A stretch of DNA of 64,000 nucleotides from Podospora bellae-mahoneyi (Eukaryota > Ascomycota > Sordariomycetes > Sordariales > Podosporaceae): assembly GCF_035222275.1 (NCBI RefSeq), contig NC_085882.1:1743501-1807500 (forward strand). The letters are read 5' to 3'. Below are positions 31,461 to 44,591 of this stretch, one piece after another. Below the pieces are notes generated by a model, which worked only from the letters and a program-made list of their open reading frames with translations, was not told where the DNA came from and did no database searches. Within the stretch, counting starts at the first letter, position 1, and each line of letters opens with the position of its first letter. A program made the translations under genes and the position numbers.

Positions 31461-32960
31461 ATTGATGAATTGCAGGGTCTTGTAAGGGGGTGGTGAGGGG
31501 GTGGAGTGTATTCTTTTTGGTTTGTTTGATGATTAATGGAGACATGGTATGGTTACACAGGAGATGGAAGCGTTGATGGAAGCCAGGAGGATCCAGACAG
31601 ATTTTCAATTTTGAACGGCTTCCCGAACATGTTGTGCTTACAGAAGCTAGCGGAATACAAAAACACTCGGACAGCTCGGTTGTGTGTGCTACGGGGTCGA
31701 TCAAAAACAAAACAACCTGCTGGAGATGCACAGGAGATGCTCGATTTGGGATTCCCAAGGACGCGCTACAAACTACAGGGAGGTGGCGGCGTCTTGGTTA
31801 GTGCGGGTGGGTGTGGTCATCTGTCAGTTTGTCGAGCATGGGAATTATTGGTTACACTTACAGGTCTAGGTCGGTATGCAGGCTCGTTTGTTAGGCGATG
31901 ATGGGTGGTGAGGGGCAAAATGGGTACAGCGGGAGGGTCAAACTGTCCACCACCACTTGCCAAGCTGACAAACCTCCTGCTTTGTGTTACGCAGCGCGAG
32001 CGGGAGGTGGAAATAGCTCGGTGTTGTGAGGAGGGACGGTGGGATTATTCTTCAAAATCACCCGAGCTGAGACCTGCCACAGAAGTAGCTACACACCGCT
32101 TTGGCCGGTAGAAATATACATAATCAATTCTTCCCTGTCTATAAAAGAGGATATAATTCAGGGTCTGTACCGAAAGCAAAAGGACCTTTCAGCTCTAGAC
32201 CAAGCTTGTTCCCAACCTCCTAAACGGGGCGGCTGGCCAATGTAGTCTCGATCGCATGCCGAGAAGGCAAGTTGCAGATGATGGAGGCACTGCAGCGTTG
32301 CATTTACCAAGCACAAGAGATGTACTATGTATGTATGTACACAGACGGCGGCCGGCGGGCATCCATTCAAGTCCCCCGCATCAAGTGGGAGTGTGATGTG
32401 AGGTGGGTGTTAGGAGAGAAAAGAGAAAAAACACGCCACCAGTTCACCTAATTTGGATGGAAGAAAGGGAGGGGAGGGGGGGGGGGGGTGGAGGGCAGAG
32501 AATGGGATTTGAGGGGATTCCCAGTGACAACTGACATGAATAGTGCCGTCTGAGGAACAAAAGTCAAAACGGTTTGGCAGCAAGTCCACAAGTCACACGA
32601 TCTCAGCAGATGGCCCCAAACCTACATGTCACTGGCGCCGGGCCCCACCACGAACGGGTGGAGTGGGGTTGTTTTTTTTTTTGAGTTGCTGGTTGCCCAG
32701 TGGTGGTGGAGACGAAGGATTTCAGGTGCCGTTTCTCAAAATTGAGATATTGATTCTCATCCACTGCGCCGGGAACCACTCACAAGACAATCAAAACAAG
32801 GCTCGGGATCTCTTCGTTAGTGGCGTGTTCCTGAACATAATCCTCTCTCAAAAACGAGGAACGAGGCTCGGCCAGAATCGGTAGACACAGAGAGGAAAAA
32901 ACGGCCATCGGATCCTGCCGCTTCCCCAGACTCGGGGAACACAGCTTTTGCAAGAAAGAC
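31461..32960. other. Intergenic, no gene seen
   Basis: About 1.5 kb between the peroxin gene and the clamp protein gene. There is a G homopolymer near 32480-32488 and a T run near 32672. Frames here are short and lack features. Confidence 0.5.
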
Positions 32961-35080
32961 ATGCACTCGGATGAGGGAGGGCCAGAAGCGCCCACAGACA
33001 CAGATACCACGCCGATCAACAAAGACCCCGCCACGGTCACAGCCATCCTTGATGAGAGAGACACCGCTCATGATGCAAGTCAGGACGGGACTAGTGCTGC
33101 CACTGCCACTGCTGTCAGACTCACATCACCTGGTATGTTTTTGTCTCTTGATCCTTTTCTTCTTCTTGTTCTTCTACTCTGATCAACATCCCTCTCAACC
33201 CTCCCTTGCTATTCCTACACTACACTGTCTTATCCCCCCACAAGTCAATGCGCAGATCGCTAATGTGAGCTTTGTTGTGCCTGCCTCCAGACTTGGGCGG
33301 ACCAGGCCTTCTTGGCTCAGGAATCATACCACTTTCAGCGCCTGTCACCCCGCACTCTCAGCACCCCCCCGGCCAGCGTCAACTGCCCCCAGCACCCCCA
33401 ATCTATTATAAAGTCACTCCGGCCCCGTCACCGTCGCGTGAGGCCAACGGTGGCGACCACGACTCGTCTGTGAACTACCCTCCCAACAACAACCACACAC
33501 CAAAAGCTATGATTTTCTCAGACCTCTACAAGTCACCGAGGTCGCCCTTCAGCAAGCTCCGCAACTCCCTGCCTCACCACCCCCCGCCGCCCTCAGATAT
33601 CGATGCCGACCTCGTCAGCAAGGACAAGGCCAAGCAAAAAGAGGCCGTGAAGCGGTACCTCGCCGAGAGGGTCAAAAACGACTGGGAGTTCACGTGGCCG
33701 CCCGTGACACCATCATCACCACCACCACCAGTCATCCCGGTAAACTCACCGCCAACCCCCGCTGAATCGGAGCAGTCGACCGTTGTCAACGGAGACGCTC
33801 CACTGCCACCGGCAACCGGACCCACATCAACAACATCAGCCGAGCATGTGCTTCCGCCAAGCACCGGTGAAGCCATATCAGCGCCCCAAACGGGGACCGA
33901 GAATGACGATGAGGACGATGCAAACAGGGATTCGGGAGAGGAGGCAGACTCGGAATCGGAGAACGAATCTGTCTACAGCACGATATCCGAGGATTTGGCC
34001 CATTTCCAGCCAAGAACCGAGTGGACATCTGATCTTTCGGATGACGATGGGTTGCAACCCGTCCCATCACCCTTCCGGTTCAACAGCCCCGACGATGTCG
34101 GCACCGCCGTACGCACCTCGATGGGATCAAAACGCACTCGGAGGAGGAGAGCCGTGAGAGAAGAGGCATCCTGGAATCCAGGTCTCGCATGCTTCGAAGC
34201 CCGCCGTGACGCTTGGACAGGTGCCCGGACCGTCCGCGTGAAGCCGAAACCGGCACCCCCCACTTCGCCGTCTACCGGCCGCCGACTTTCGTTCTGGAGA
34301 CTTCATCGCACCGAGTCATCCAGCTCTCAGCACTCTACTCCGGGCTCGGCGCCACCCCAAGCCTCCCCCATCAACCCAACCGAAACCCGCACCTCGCACC
34401 AATCCGACATCTCGGCCATCACCCCTCCCCTCTCCGAATCCGACTCGGCCAAAGAGCAGCCTATTCAGCAGACCACATCCCACGAGTCCAACACGGTCTA
34501 TCCAGTCGAAACACTCATTCCCGTTCCAGCTCCGTTACTCCCGCCACAAAACCCCATGCGCGCGTCCATCACCCCGTCCATGTACTCTTCTCTCTACGAT
34601 AAACTCGTCGTCCAAGGCCTCCAACCAGCCTGCCCGGTAAATCTGTCAGATATGATCCGCGCCTGCGTCGTGGGCTGGAAACGCGACGGCGAATGGCCAC
34701 CACGATCCAACTACACGGCTCCATTTCCTGTTCCTGTAGCCGCCACCACGGCCGAACTCGTTGCCATGCGTCAGAGAAAGGCGCAGCAACAACAAAAGAT
34801 TAATGCCGCCAGGAAGGCCGCCGCGAGTACTTCTCCACCGGTGTCCTCCTCGCCTGGGTCGACGGTGAGGAGGATGAGCTTTGGGTTCCTGGGGAAAACC
34901 ACCACGCATGAGGAGCATAAAGATAATAGCCATAGTGATGAGACGGGGAGCGGAAAGGCGCTGTTTAGGAGGAGTCTGCAGAGGGTGTTAAGTTTGGGAC
35001 AGCATGGGCATGGGCATCCGGTGGGGAGCCCGCCGCAGAGGGAGGTGATGGGGGCTGCCTTGGGGGCTGCTATGACTTAG
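32961..35080 (+). CDS. Gag1-like clamp domain (DUF4050) protein
   Basis: Two exons, 32961-33132 and 33291-35080, flank a 158-bp intron (donor GTATGT, branch GCTAAT, acceptor CTCCAG). The phase-1 junction restores Asp. The product is 653 residues. A disordered N-terminus is followed by SDLYKSPRSPFSKLRNSLP and KQKEAVKRYLAERVKNDWEF, an acidic stretch, ESVYSTISEDLAHFQPRTEW, and WNPGLACFEARRDAWTGART. The C-terminal block is MYSSLYDKLVVQGLQPACPV and LSDMIRACVVGWKRDGEWPP. This order matches the fungal DUF4050 family, now called Gag1-like clamp; its biochemical role is not known to me. The end carries Ser/Arg phosphosite-like motifs (RRMSFG, RSLQRVLSLG). It is likely cytosolic or nuclear. Confidence 0.65.
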
Positions 35081-35484
35081 GGATGGATAGGAGGGTGACG
35101 TATATGAGGTCGTATGTTTCTTGAACTCTTTTAGCGATTGGACATGGGAAGCTAGGGGGATGATAATGATGATGTTGATGGTGGTGGTGGTGGTGGTGTT
35201 TTTCCAAAGGCAAAGGGCATAGTTTGATATTGGTACTGATGATACCGTGATACCCCCGATCTTTTTGTTCTCTTTTTTTTTGGCGTTGTTTTGAGATGTA
35301 TAGTTAGGGTAATGATGGGCATTGCTACGGATTATGCTGTTTGTCTGTTGGGGAATCCACTACTTTGGCGTTGTTACTCTCTTGCCCCCGGTGCGGAACT
35401 TTTTCCATGTCAACGGTCAAAATGAAGCCCGCTTCAGTCATCAAACATATACCTTTGAGTAAACTCACAGGGTAAACCCACGTT

Positions 35485-36738
35485 TCAAACTGATCCGTCA
35501 CCACCACCTCTTTTTCCTCCTCCTTCCTCTTTCCCCCCATTCTCAACCCTCACCCGATTCGCACTTGTACTCCCCTCCTTCCTCCACCACCCCTCCCCCC
35601 GCTTCTCATCCCCCCATAAAGGCGTCCTGTCAAGACTGAACTGGACGACTTCCGGTCTGGCGTAGTGACCGTTGCTGTCGATCCAGACCTTGACGGTTTT
35701 GAGGTCTGAGAGGTCGATCTCGGCTTTGACGAGGACATCACCCGATTTGCCGCCTTCCACTGGGGCCGCGAGGAGGGAGCAAAAGGGGTGAATGATGGAG
35801 GACCAGCCGCCGCCTGGCTTGACGAAGGATTGGGGGCCGAGGTTGGCGGCCATCCAGTCGAGGCAGGTCTGATCGACGTAGTTCGAAGCCACCAAGACAA
35901 ACACTTGGGCGGTTAGGGCGTGGGTTTTGGCTAGGGCTTCGATTTGGGCGTCGGCGGTTGATTCGAAGCCGGAGAGGGTGGAGAGGGCGGGCCAGGCGGC
36001 GATGTGGATGTGCTTGATCCAACACACTAGGTTAGCATTGAGTTGGATCTTTTTTTTTTTTTTGTTTTTGTTTTCCTAGTTGGGGGAGGGGTGGGGGGGG
36101 GGGGGGAGGATACCTGGTTTTGGGCTATGAGGGCCTGGCGGGCACCGTTCATGGTGTTTTCCCAGCAGGCCAAACCGCCGACGTTAAACCCACCCACTGC
36201 GGCAAGGGGTTTTACGTCGAGGGTTGCGCCGCCGCCCTGAGCCCAGACCATCCTCTCAACATAGGTGGGCTGCAGCTTCCGATGGACAGACACAATCTCC
36301 CCGTCGGAATCCATCATGACCTGCGAGTTGAAGAGGGTATACCCACCCTCCATCCGCTCCGACACTCCTAGGCTGATCCCCACGTTGTTTTCTTTGCAGG
36401 CTTGGGCCACGGCGGCTAGGTCGGATGATACGACGACTGATTCTTCTGCGTATCTCGCCAGAGCTGGAGATGTGTCAGTAATGGGAGGTGGAAAAGGGAG
36501 CGGGGGGAGGGGGAGGGGGGGGGGGTGACAAACCAGGAGCTTGCGTAATAGGGGGGTAGCACTCAATAAAATAGGGGTATCCAGGGACAAACGTCTCGGG
36601 AAAGGCCAAGAACCTGACTTGCTCAGAGGCAGCTTGCTCAATAAGACTGATCACTTTGGCCAAGGTGGCGGATTTGTTCATAAAGATTGGGGAGGCGTGG
36701 ACGGCTGCTACTTTGAACTTTGTTTCCGAGGGCGCCAT
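35485..36738 (-). CDS. Nitrilase / carbon-nitrogen hydrolase
   Basis: Hydrolyses a nitrile (or cyanide-type) substrate to acid and ammonia. Three exons (36738-36534, 36463-36114, 36012-35485) give 360 residues. The introns are 70 bp (GTTTGT donor, ACTGAC branch) and 101 bp (GTATCC donor, GCTAAC branch). The nitrilase triad is visible: Glu48 in FPETFVPGYPYF, Lys131 in HRKLQPTYVERMVW and Cys168 in GGLACWEN. FPETFVPGYPYF and HIHIAAWP are typical of the aliphatic/arylacetonitrilase and cyanide hydratase branch rather than of amidases. The C-terminal 40 residues are variable and rich in Gly, Lys and Arg. The precise substrate cannot be told from sequence. Confidence 0.85.
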
Positions 36739-37415
36739 TTTGGATGCTGGTTTTCTTGAATGCAGTGAAGCGAAATAGGGGGTTGGATACGGTAATGTGG
36801 ACGTCTTGTGTCACAAGTAAATATATGACGAACTTTGTTTATGAACTATACGCTCTCGCTCACTCAGTCAGAACGTGGGCTGGTAAAAAGAACAAGGCCC
36901 AAAAGATAACAGCAGTGGGGTAAAAACCTGGAGAAAGCGGGGGAATCTTTTGTGAGGAGAAAAATCATGGGGATGCTTGCCTGTTCATATCTAGACTAGA
37001 TCGACCAATGCCGGCCGTCTTGGGGATATATATATATGTAAGTAGTAAGAAGTGAAACGATAGCTCTGTTTTCTTCTGGTAATTGAGTGGTGTAGATCGG
37101 ACTCTGACTGCATAACCTGTATAAGACTTGAGATAAGAGCAGCAAGGAAAAGAAAAGAATTACCTGCTATGAATGCTAAATTACCGTGCTCTTGATCACC
37201 GCTAGTGTTGAGAGTATCCGATCTACCAGAATCCCATTGCTAATTCATCGATAAAAGACCACCCCTCCCCAAAAAAGAGACGGCGTCCACCCATCCATCG
37301 TCTCGTCTTTATCACATTAATCCAACACTTCATCTCTCTTGGCTCATCCACTCATCCAACCACCAAGTTTCTCTACCTACACACCCACCCCATAATCACA
37401 TCTCCCCTTCCCATG
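36739..37415. other. Intergenic, nitrilase promoter and transporter 3' region
   Basis: No gene seen. There is a TATATATATATG patch near 37028 and a pyrimidine-rich, ACC-rich stretch from 37255 to 37415 next to the transporter stop. Confidence 0.5.
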
Positions 37416-40000
37416 TCACATCCCCGAAACCCTCATAGCACCATACCCAACCGTCACCACAACCACCAACGTCAAAACACTACTCGGCACCCCCCTGCTG
37501 ATAAAATGCTTCACCTGCAAATACCTCTGCCCCGCCGGATCCTCCTTCATAATAGCAGCTATCAAACCAGTCAGCCTCCGTCCCATTCATCATCAGGATT
37601 AAAAAATTAAAATGTAAAGTAAAAAAACTTACTCATATTCGGAAACCCACTCGTCGGCAACCCCATCGCAGCACTGCACATCAGCACCCCCGTCATCACC
37701 AACAAGTTCGGATGCGGCTCCTCCAGCCCCTTGCCAACATTGTACACCAGCGGCAAAATAATCAACGCCGCCACCGTGTGACTGATAAAAGTCGCAATCA
37801 CCAAAATCAAAGTCGAAAACACGACCAAAATCCCATACAGCGAAAAGTCCTCAACCTGAGCCGTGATCTCCCTCGTGACGGTATGCAACAAGCCGGAAGA
37901 GTTCACCGCCTTGCCCAATGACAACCCCCCAGCAGCAAGAATGATAATGGTCCAGGGAAAGTTGTTAAAGTCTTCTTTCGTGAGGATACCAACGCCAAAG
38001 AAGAGCACAATGGGGATGATGGCGATGACGCCCATGTCGCCAAAGACATTCTCCAAAGTGTGAGACGCGCACCAGAGGCCGATCGTGGCGACGGTGACGA
38101 TTGTCACAAACCACTGGATACCCGTGAAAGGGTCCTTGATGGGGCGGGTGGGCACAATGGTGGTGCCACGCCCGGGTTTGAACGTCACCAGCAGCAAGAT
38201 CCAGATCAGAACCAGCGAGATGATCCCGACAGGAATGACAATAAAAAACCACTGACCCCACGTCGGCGCCGGCTCCATGATACCGATGGCCACCACGTTC
38301 TGCGGCGAGGCAATGGGCGAGAGCATCCCACCGATGTTCGACGCCAGCGCGATGCCAATGATAACAGCCTTGGACATGTCCGATCCCGAGGGCAGGTTCC
38401 GGAGCATGGGCTCAATGATGCCGAAGCACAGAACCGGCGCCGCAACATTGCTGATCAACATCGACGCCACAGCCGCAACAGCCATGTTGGCAATGAGCAC
38501 AGTCTTGGGTTTGGTCCCCGCCTTGCTCAGCACGAACGTGGCAATCCGCTTATCAATATAACACTTCGACAACGCAGCCGCCAGCGTGAACCCACCAAGC
38601 AACAACATGATGACCGGCGTCCACATGGCCGCAAACACGGCAGCCGTGGCGTCCTTGGCACCCAACCGCTTGTGAGGCTCGTCCTTGTCCAAGAAAACCT
38701 GCAACACCACGCACAAGAACGGAATCGTCAACGACGTCACAAACAGCGGGATCGCCTCCGTCGCCCAGAGCAAGCTGACAAACACCAGAATGGCCAGACA
38801 GTTCTGCTGCTCCGGCTTCTCCATGATCGGAACCAGCAGCATGGCCACAAAGACGGCAAAGATGACGACAAGCGCAAACATGGTGGAGCTGACGAGCCAG
38901 GTCGGCAGGTTGAAGCGCCCAAGAGGGGTGCTTATCGCCTTGGTCGGTAACACCAAGTCGTCATCGCCCTGCAGCCGAGTAGCCTGGGGGTCCGCATCCC
39001 GGCCAAGCAGCGTGTGGCCCAGGCTGGCGGCTTCGGCTCGCCTTTCCAGGCCGATCAGCTCCCTCCAAACCGTGTTGCGCTCCCAGACGACGTGCTCGCG
39101 CAGGTGTGACCGGAGATCCTTGGTGGCGGCGGCTTCGTCGCCGTCCGTGACGATCTCGGCGTAGGCCTGGACAATGCGCTGGATATGCTCCTCCAAAGAC
39201 TTGGTCGTCTCTGGCTTGAAGGGGTAGGCAGAGTCGACAAAGCTGCTCATGTACTTTGACCGGAGCCGGCGGTCGCAAATCTTGTCAAACTTTTTGAGAA
39301 TCTTGTTGAAGCCGGTCCTGTTGAGCTGGCTGTAGGATTTGAGCTCGCAGAGGCGGACGTAAACGTCGATGATTTTCTTCTTGAGCATGATGCCGTTGGA
39401 AAAGAGAGCGGCCTGCTCGGCGTAGTCATCGTACGTGACGCTCAGCCTTCTGAGCGACCTGGTGAGCTCGGTGGAAGCGGTCATGTCGGTGGTGGAGGCC
39501 AACATGGCATTGGGGATCGTCCTGCGTCTCCCAAAGCTTCCCCTTCTCCTCTTAGTGAGCCCGGTCGCCTCGCCATCCCCGTCGTCATCGTCGCTATCTT
39601 CTTGCCCATCATCTTCGGTTGAGTGACGGCTCCTGGCGCTCTGGCTGCGGTAGCGCAGCTGTGGTCGCTCGCTGGACCGGGTGGCGGGTCGTGTGTGCTC
39701 GTCGGCTCCCTCCTCGAATGCGGCCACCTCTTTCAAGAGGGCGTCGACCTCGTCTGTCAGCTCCTTCTCCTTGATGACGTAGAAAGATGTGATCTTTTCC
39801 AGCTCGACATCGAGGGCGCGGGTGAAGATGGTTTCGGGGTCGTCATGTTGGATCAGGGGTCGTGACTCGCCGTCGCCCCCGGACGCGAGGTGGATCGACT
39901 TTTCGAGCGAGTATATTAGCTTCTTGAGGGTGCTGTAGACGATGTAGTGGTTGCTCCAGTCCGGCACAGCATTGAACTGGATGCTGTGGGAGAACTTCAT
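37416..40000 (-). CDS. SPX-domain low-affinity phosphate transporter (Pho87/Pho90/Pho91 family)
   Basis: A Na+- or H+-coupled phosphate carrier of the plasma membrane or vacuole, gated by an inositol-pyrophosphate-sensing SPX domain. Two exons, 40000-37633 and 37558-37416, flank a 74-bp intron (donor GTAAGT, acceptor GATAG). They give 836 residues. I chose the ATG at 40000 because MKFSHSIQFNAVPDWSNHYI is the canonical SPX start; the frame is open further upstream without similar quality. The SPX lysine surface is visible at FNKILKKFDK (residues 231-240). From about residue 385 there are many hydrophobic segments of the DASS/ArsB-type fold, with SNVAAPVLCFG, ASNIGGMLSPIASPQNV, AAGGLSLGKAVNSSG and GLPTSGFPNM. 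Exon 2 ends the last membrane helix (HFISRGVPSSVLTLVVVVTV). Which of Pho87/90/91 it matches is unresolved. Confidence 0.9.
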
Positions 40001-41709
40001 CTCGTCGTTGTGTTCGAGCCAACGGCGCTTCTCGGCCCGCCTGACGTTGTACCTGCGCTGCCGGTCGCGTGTTTTCTCGTTGTATTCCCGTTCCCGCTCC
40101 CGTTGTTTGTCGCCGGCCTTGTACTCGGCTAGCTCGTACTCTTCTCCAACGGTGCTGCTACTGCTGCTCCCTCCTCTGACAAGAAGGTCCGAGGTTTTGT
40201 GTGGTCGACGGGCTTCTTGTGGTGCGTAAAGAGAGGAGGGGACCTCCTGAAAGGCGGATGGGGGTATAATTTTCAAAGATGTTGCCTTGACGGCATGCTG
40301 TGCAAAACAAAAGAAGGGGAGTTTTCTACAGCAAGGAAACAGGAACTGGGCGCAGAGATAAACCCATTGTGTCGGGTGGATGCAGCCATCGCCGTCATTC
40401 CGAGGACCCCCAGTGGTCAAGCGCTCAGGGCTGTCCCCACCAACCCGCGGCGCGGTCCACCAGCCTGTTGGTCTAGAATCTTGGAACGGCTTCCGGCACT
40501 ATCAGACGAGGAGGATACAGAGGGTGTGTGTTTTACTGTGTTCTTTCTGTCTAGAAATCACACATCAGAAGTGTAGATTTAAAACAAGAGAGATGTTCTC
40601 GATCTATTTTTTTTTTTGGAAATTGGAGAACCTCTCCTACAAGACCCCTATGGCTTGCTGGAACATGTTCACCTCTTCTCCATGTTGCAATGACGACGTT
40701 TTTTGTACAGCTCCAGACGAACAGGCATTACGTGCTTCTGCAAGCCGTTTGTGTAACCAAGAACAGAACTTGTGCATTTTTGGGGAAAACTACACCAGGC
40801 AGCATGAGAGGAACTCAATCAACCGAGAGAGATGGAAGAGAGGCTGATGCTTTCTCGCCACATTCTGGCTCAAGGTTTGCTCTCTTCAGGCGTTTGAAAC
40901 CTTCGTTGCCAACACTGACCGGAAAGTGTGGCTGCCACAATGTGGGAGAACCTTGACGGCTCACCCAGCTCTCAGGGTTGTCTGCCGCAATGTTGAAGCA
41001 CAAACCTCCCCATGATTCAAGTTCAGAGACACTTTCTATCTTCACTATGATACCTTCTGAATTGAGTACGCTCTGTCATACAGAATACCGCCTGTAACCT
41101 TGGCCCAGAAAATCAAAACACCCGCCAAGCGTCTGTTACGTACTTTTTAGTGAGCATCACGAATGGTGACAGTCTCATCTCAGTTCCGGTACGCTGTGAC
41201 TAATAAGATACCATTTGTATTTACCCCTTTTCACTGCCTCTCCTCCCATCAATAGTCCTATTGCTTGCCTGCTGCGAGGTGAAGTGTCATAAAAGTACGG
41301 AGTATTTAGTCCTGTCCAAGATATATCATCAACCCTAACCCTTATCACGCCCGCGCAATCACCTGCTGTCCCGCGAGCTATGCCTGACCTCCAACAATGC
41401 GCGTCATTCGCAGCTCTGGAGGTGTCTATTTTCTGTCTCTTCTACCGTGTTATAGCCTCCTCCGTCGCAGCTCCATGGCCCTCAAGTCTCCGCATTGATC
41501 CACCAGATTGTTGGGGGAAGCTGTTCTGTTCCTCTGGATATCGATGCTGCACATCCCCTCTCCACCACCGCGCCAGCTCAACACAGCGAGGAAGCTGGGT
41601 ATCAATCTCCGCCCGGGAGAGCTAACACCGTAATCGCAAACCTATTACCACATCTCGCGCCCGGCGCGGCGCGCAAACACACACACAATAATAATAGCCG
41701 TCCGCCACG
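40001..41709. promoter_or_regulatory. Divergent promoter region, SPX transporter / vps39
   Basis: About 1.7 kb between two divergent genes. The frame in phase with the transporter stays open to about 40420 but looks like leader sequence. The rest holds a T run (40607-40617) and no supported gene. Confidence 0.5.
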
Positions 41710-44552
41710 ATGCTGTCCGCATTCACGGCTCGGCCCATCATCGAACTCAAGCAGCGGGACAAGTCCAAGATTGAGTCCATCTTGGCTTATGGTACACAGC
41801 TTCTTTACCACTGTTCTACTGGCATCTACTGATTCATATATTGACAGGCGACCGCGTGCTCGTCGGCCTCAACACCGGCTCCCTTCGAATCTACCGAGTA
41901 AACGACATCCCACCACCATCCGATCCCCCAAACCCCCCCTCCCAAACCTCCACCAGCCAACCCTCCCACGATGAACCACCACCACCACCACCACCACCAC
42001 CACCACCCCAAAAACCAACCGACCTCCTCCGCGAGGTAGAAAAGTTCTCCCCCCGCGCCATCGAGCAGCTGGCCATCATCAAAGGAGCCAACACGCTAGT
42101 CTCCCTCTCAAACTACACCGTCTCCCTCCATGACCTCCAAACCTTCTCCCCCATCGAAGCTCCCCTCTCCAAAACAAAAAACGCCTCCACCTTCGCCGTA
42201 ACAAGCAACGTAGTCCAGGACCCGTCAACAGGCGTCCCAGAGATCATCTCCAGGCTCGCCGTGGCTGTAAAACGCCGGTTGTTGCTCTGGTCATGGCAGG
42301 AGAGCGAGCTATCCCCCGATGTGACCGAGATACTACTCTCGGAATCAATCCGGTCACTAACCTGGGCAAACGCCACCAAGATCGTCTGCGGCATGAACGG
42401 CGGGTTTGTCATTGTAGATGTGGAGACGGGAAGTATAGAGGATATCGTCGGGCCAGGGGCGATCGGGACGACGGGAGGGGGGGGTGGGATGGGACGTTTC
42501 GGGTCGGTGAGCGCTACTGGGATGTCGTATATGGGATTGGGGAGTTACATCCCTAAGCCGCTGTCTACCAAGCTCGCGGAGGGCGGGTTGTTGCTGGCAA
42601 AGGATATCAATACTTTATTCATTGACGATTCCGGGAGGGCGCTGGAGAAGCATCAGATCCCGTGGCAGTCTGCGCCCGAGTCGATCGGGTACAGCTATCC
42701 ATACATTCTGGCTCTGCAGCCGCCGGTGAAGGGGACGCTGGAGGTGCGCAACCCTGACACGCTGAGTCTACTGCAGACGATCAGTCTCCCTGGTGCGGCG
42801 GCTCTGCACTTCCCCCCACCGACGGTTAGTGTCCAGCACACAGGCAAGGGATTTCACGTCCTGAGCGATAGGGCAGTGTGGAAAATGGAAGCGACGGATT
42901 ACGACTCACAGATTGACGAGCTGGTCAAGAACGGGAGGCTGGACGAAGCGATCAGTGTGCTCGGCATGCTAGAGGACGCCTTGTTGAAGAATAAGACTGA
43001 GACTATGAGGGAGGTCAAGATGCTAAAGGCGGAGGTGCTGTTTAAGCAAAAGAAATACAGGGAGTCGATGGACCTGTTCAGTGAAGACGAGGTGGATGCC
43101 CCGCCGGAAAGAGTCTTGAAGTTGTTTCCCAGGATTATTGCGGGGGATTTGTCGGGTGTGGAGGAGCAGGAGGAGCAGGAGGAGCAGGAGCAGGAGGAGG
43201 AGGAGGAGGAGGAGGAGGAGAAGAAGAAGAAGAAGAAGGATGATTCTGATCATGAGGGGAGTACAGTTGGGAAGCACTCGGAGCCGCAGGTTGTCGCCTC
43301 TCCTCCCAAGGCTGGCGGGGGGGGAGGAGGGGGGTTTGCAAAGTATCTGATGGGACATCGGAAGCAACAGCTTAATCCTGAGACTGCTTCTGTCGCCTCT
43401 TCGCGGCGGACAACACAGGATGATGACGCGGCTAGTGTTAGGGGGCGATCAAGCGAGGACCATCACTCACAGGAGGAGAAGGAAAAGGATTTGAAGAATG
43501 CGGTTCTGGAACTGAATTCTTATCTTGCTGGTGCCAGGGCGAGGTTGCAGAGGGTGATTGATCCTGCTACGGGGAAACTGAAGCCGAGGAGGGCCCGGTC
43601 GGAGACGCTCTCTGCCTCCCAGACGGCTGCTCAGGAGGATCTGACGCTTTCTTCGCGGCAGGTGGATGAGTCGGAGTTGCAGCTCGCGGCGGAGCTGCAG
43701 CACACGTTCAAGATTGTGGACACGACGCTGTTTAGGGCGTTCATGTACTCGCGTCCGCAGCTGGCGAGCTCGCTGTTTCGGATACCGAATTTTTGCGATC
43801 CGGATGTGGTGAATGAGAGGTTGGTGGAGCATAATCGATTCAATGAGCTGGTTGACTTTTTCTATGGCAAGAAACTTCATCGGGAGGCGTTGAATCTCTT
43901 GAGGAAGTTTGGGAGCTGTCCGGAGCCGGATGAGGCGGCGCCGGGCTTGCATGGGCCGCAGAGGACAGTGGGGTATCTGCAGGGGTTGCCGCCGGAGATG
44001 ATTGATGTTATCTTGGAGTTTTCCGAGTGGACGCTGAGGAAGGACCCGGGGTTGGGGATGGAGGTTTTTTTGGCGGATACGGAGAATGCGGAGACGTTGC
44101 CGCGGGAGAGGGTGGTGGAGTTTTTGAGGGGGGTTGATGTGGCGTTGGAGACGAGGTATTTGGAGCATGTCGTTGGGGAGCTGGGGGATGGGACGCCCGA
44201 GTTTCATAATCGGTTGGTGGAACTGTTTGTGGTGCAGCTGAAGGAGGGGAAGAAGAAGGATGGGGAGTGGGAGGGGTTGATGGGGAGGTTGGTGAGGTTT
44301 TTGAGGGAGAGCAGGCAGTATAGCTTGGGAAGGGCGTTGAGCTGGATTCCGAAGGAGGGTGAGTAACTGGTCTGGCAACCTGTTTTTTTCATGGTTGGGG
44401 ATGCTAATGATGGCGACAGATCCCTCCTTTTATGAGGCTCATGCGGTGGTTCTCAGCAACATGGGACAGCACAGGCAGGCGCTGGTGATATATGTCTTCA
44501 AGATGAAGGACTATGCCAAGGCAGAGGAGTATGTTTCTCGTGTTCCCCATCC

Positions 44553-44591
<39 letters not shown>

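Noticed and set aside
38060-38950. 296-codon open frame on the plus strand
   Set aside because: Antisense to the membrane part of the SPX transporter, with biased Arg/His/Gln composition. A shadow.
43467-44378. 303-codon open frame on the minus strand
   Set aside because: It is fully antisense to vps39, rich in Pro/Arg/Gln/His, and has no motifs. It is a shadow of the GC-rich, G-rich coding strand.
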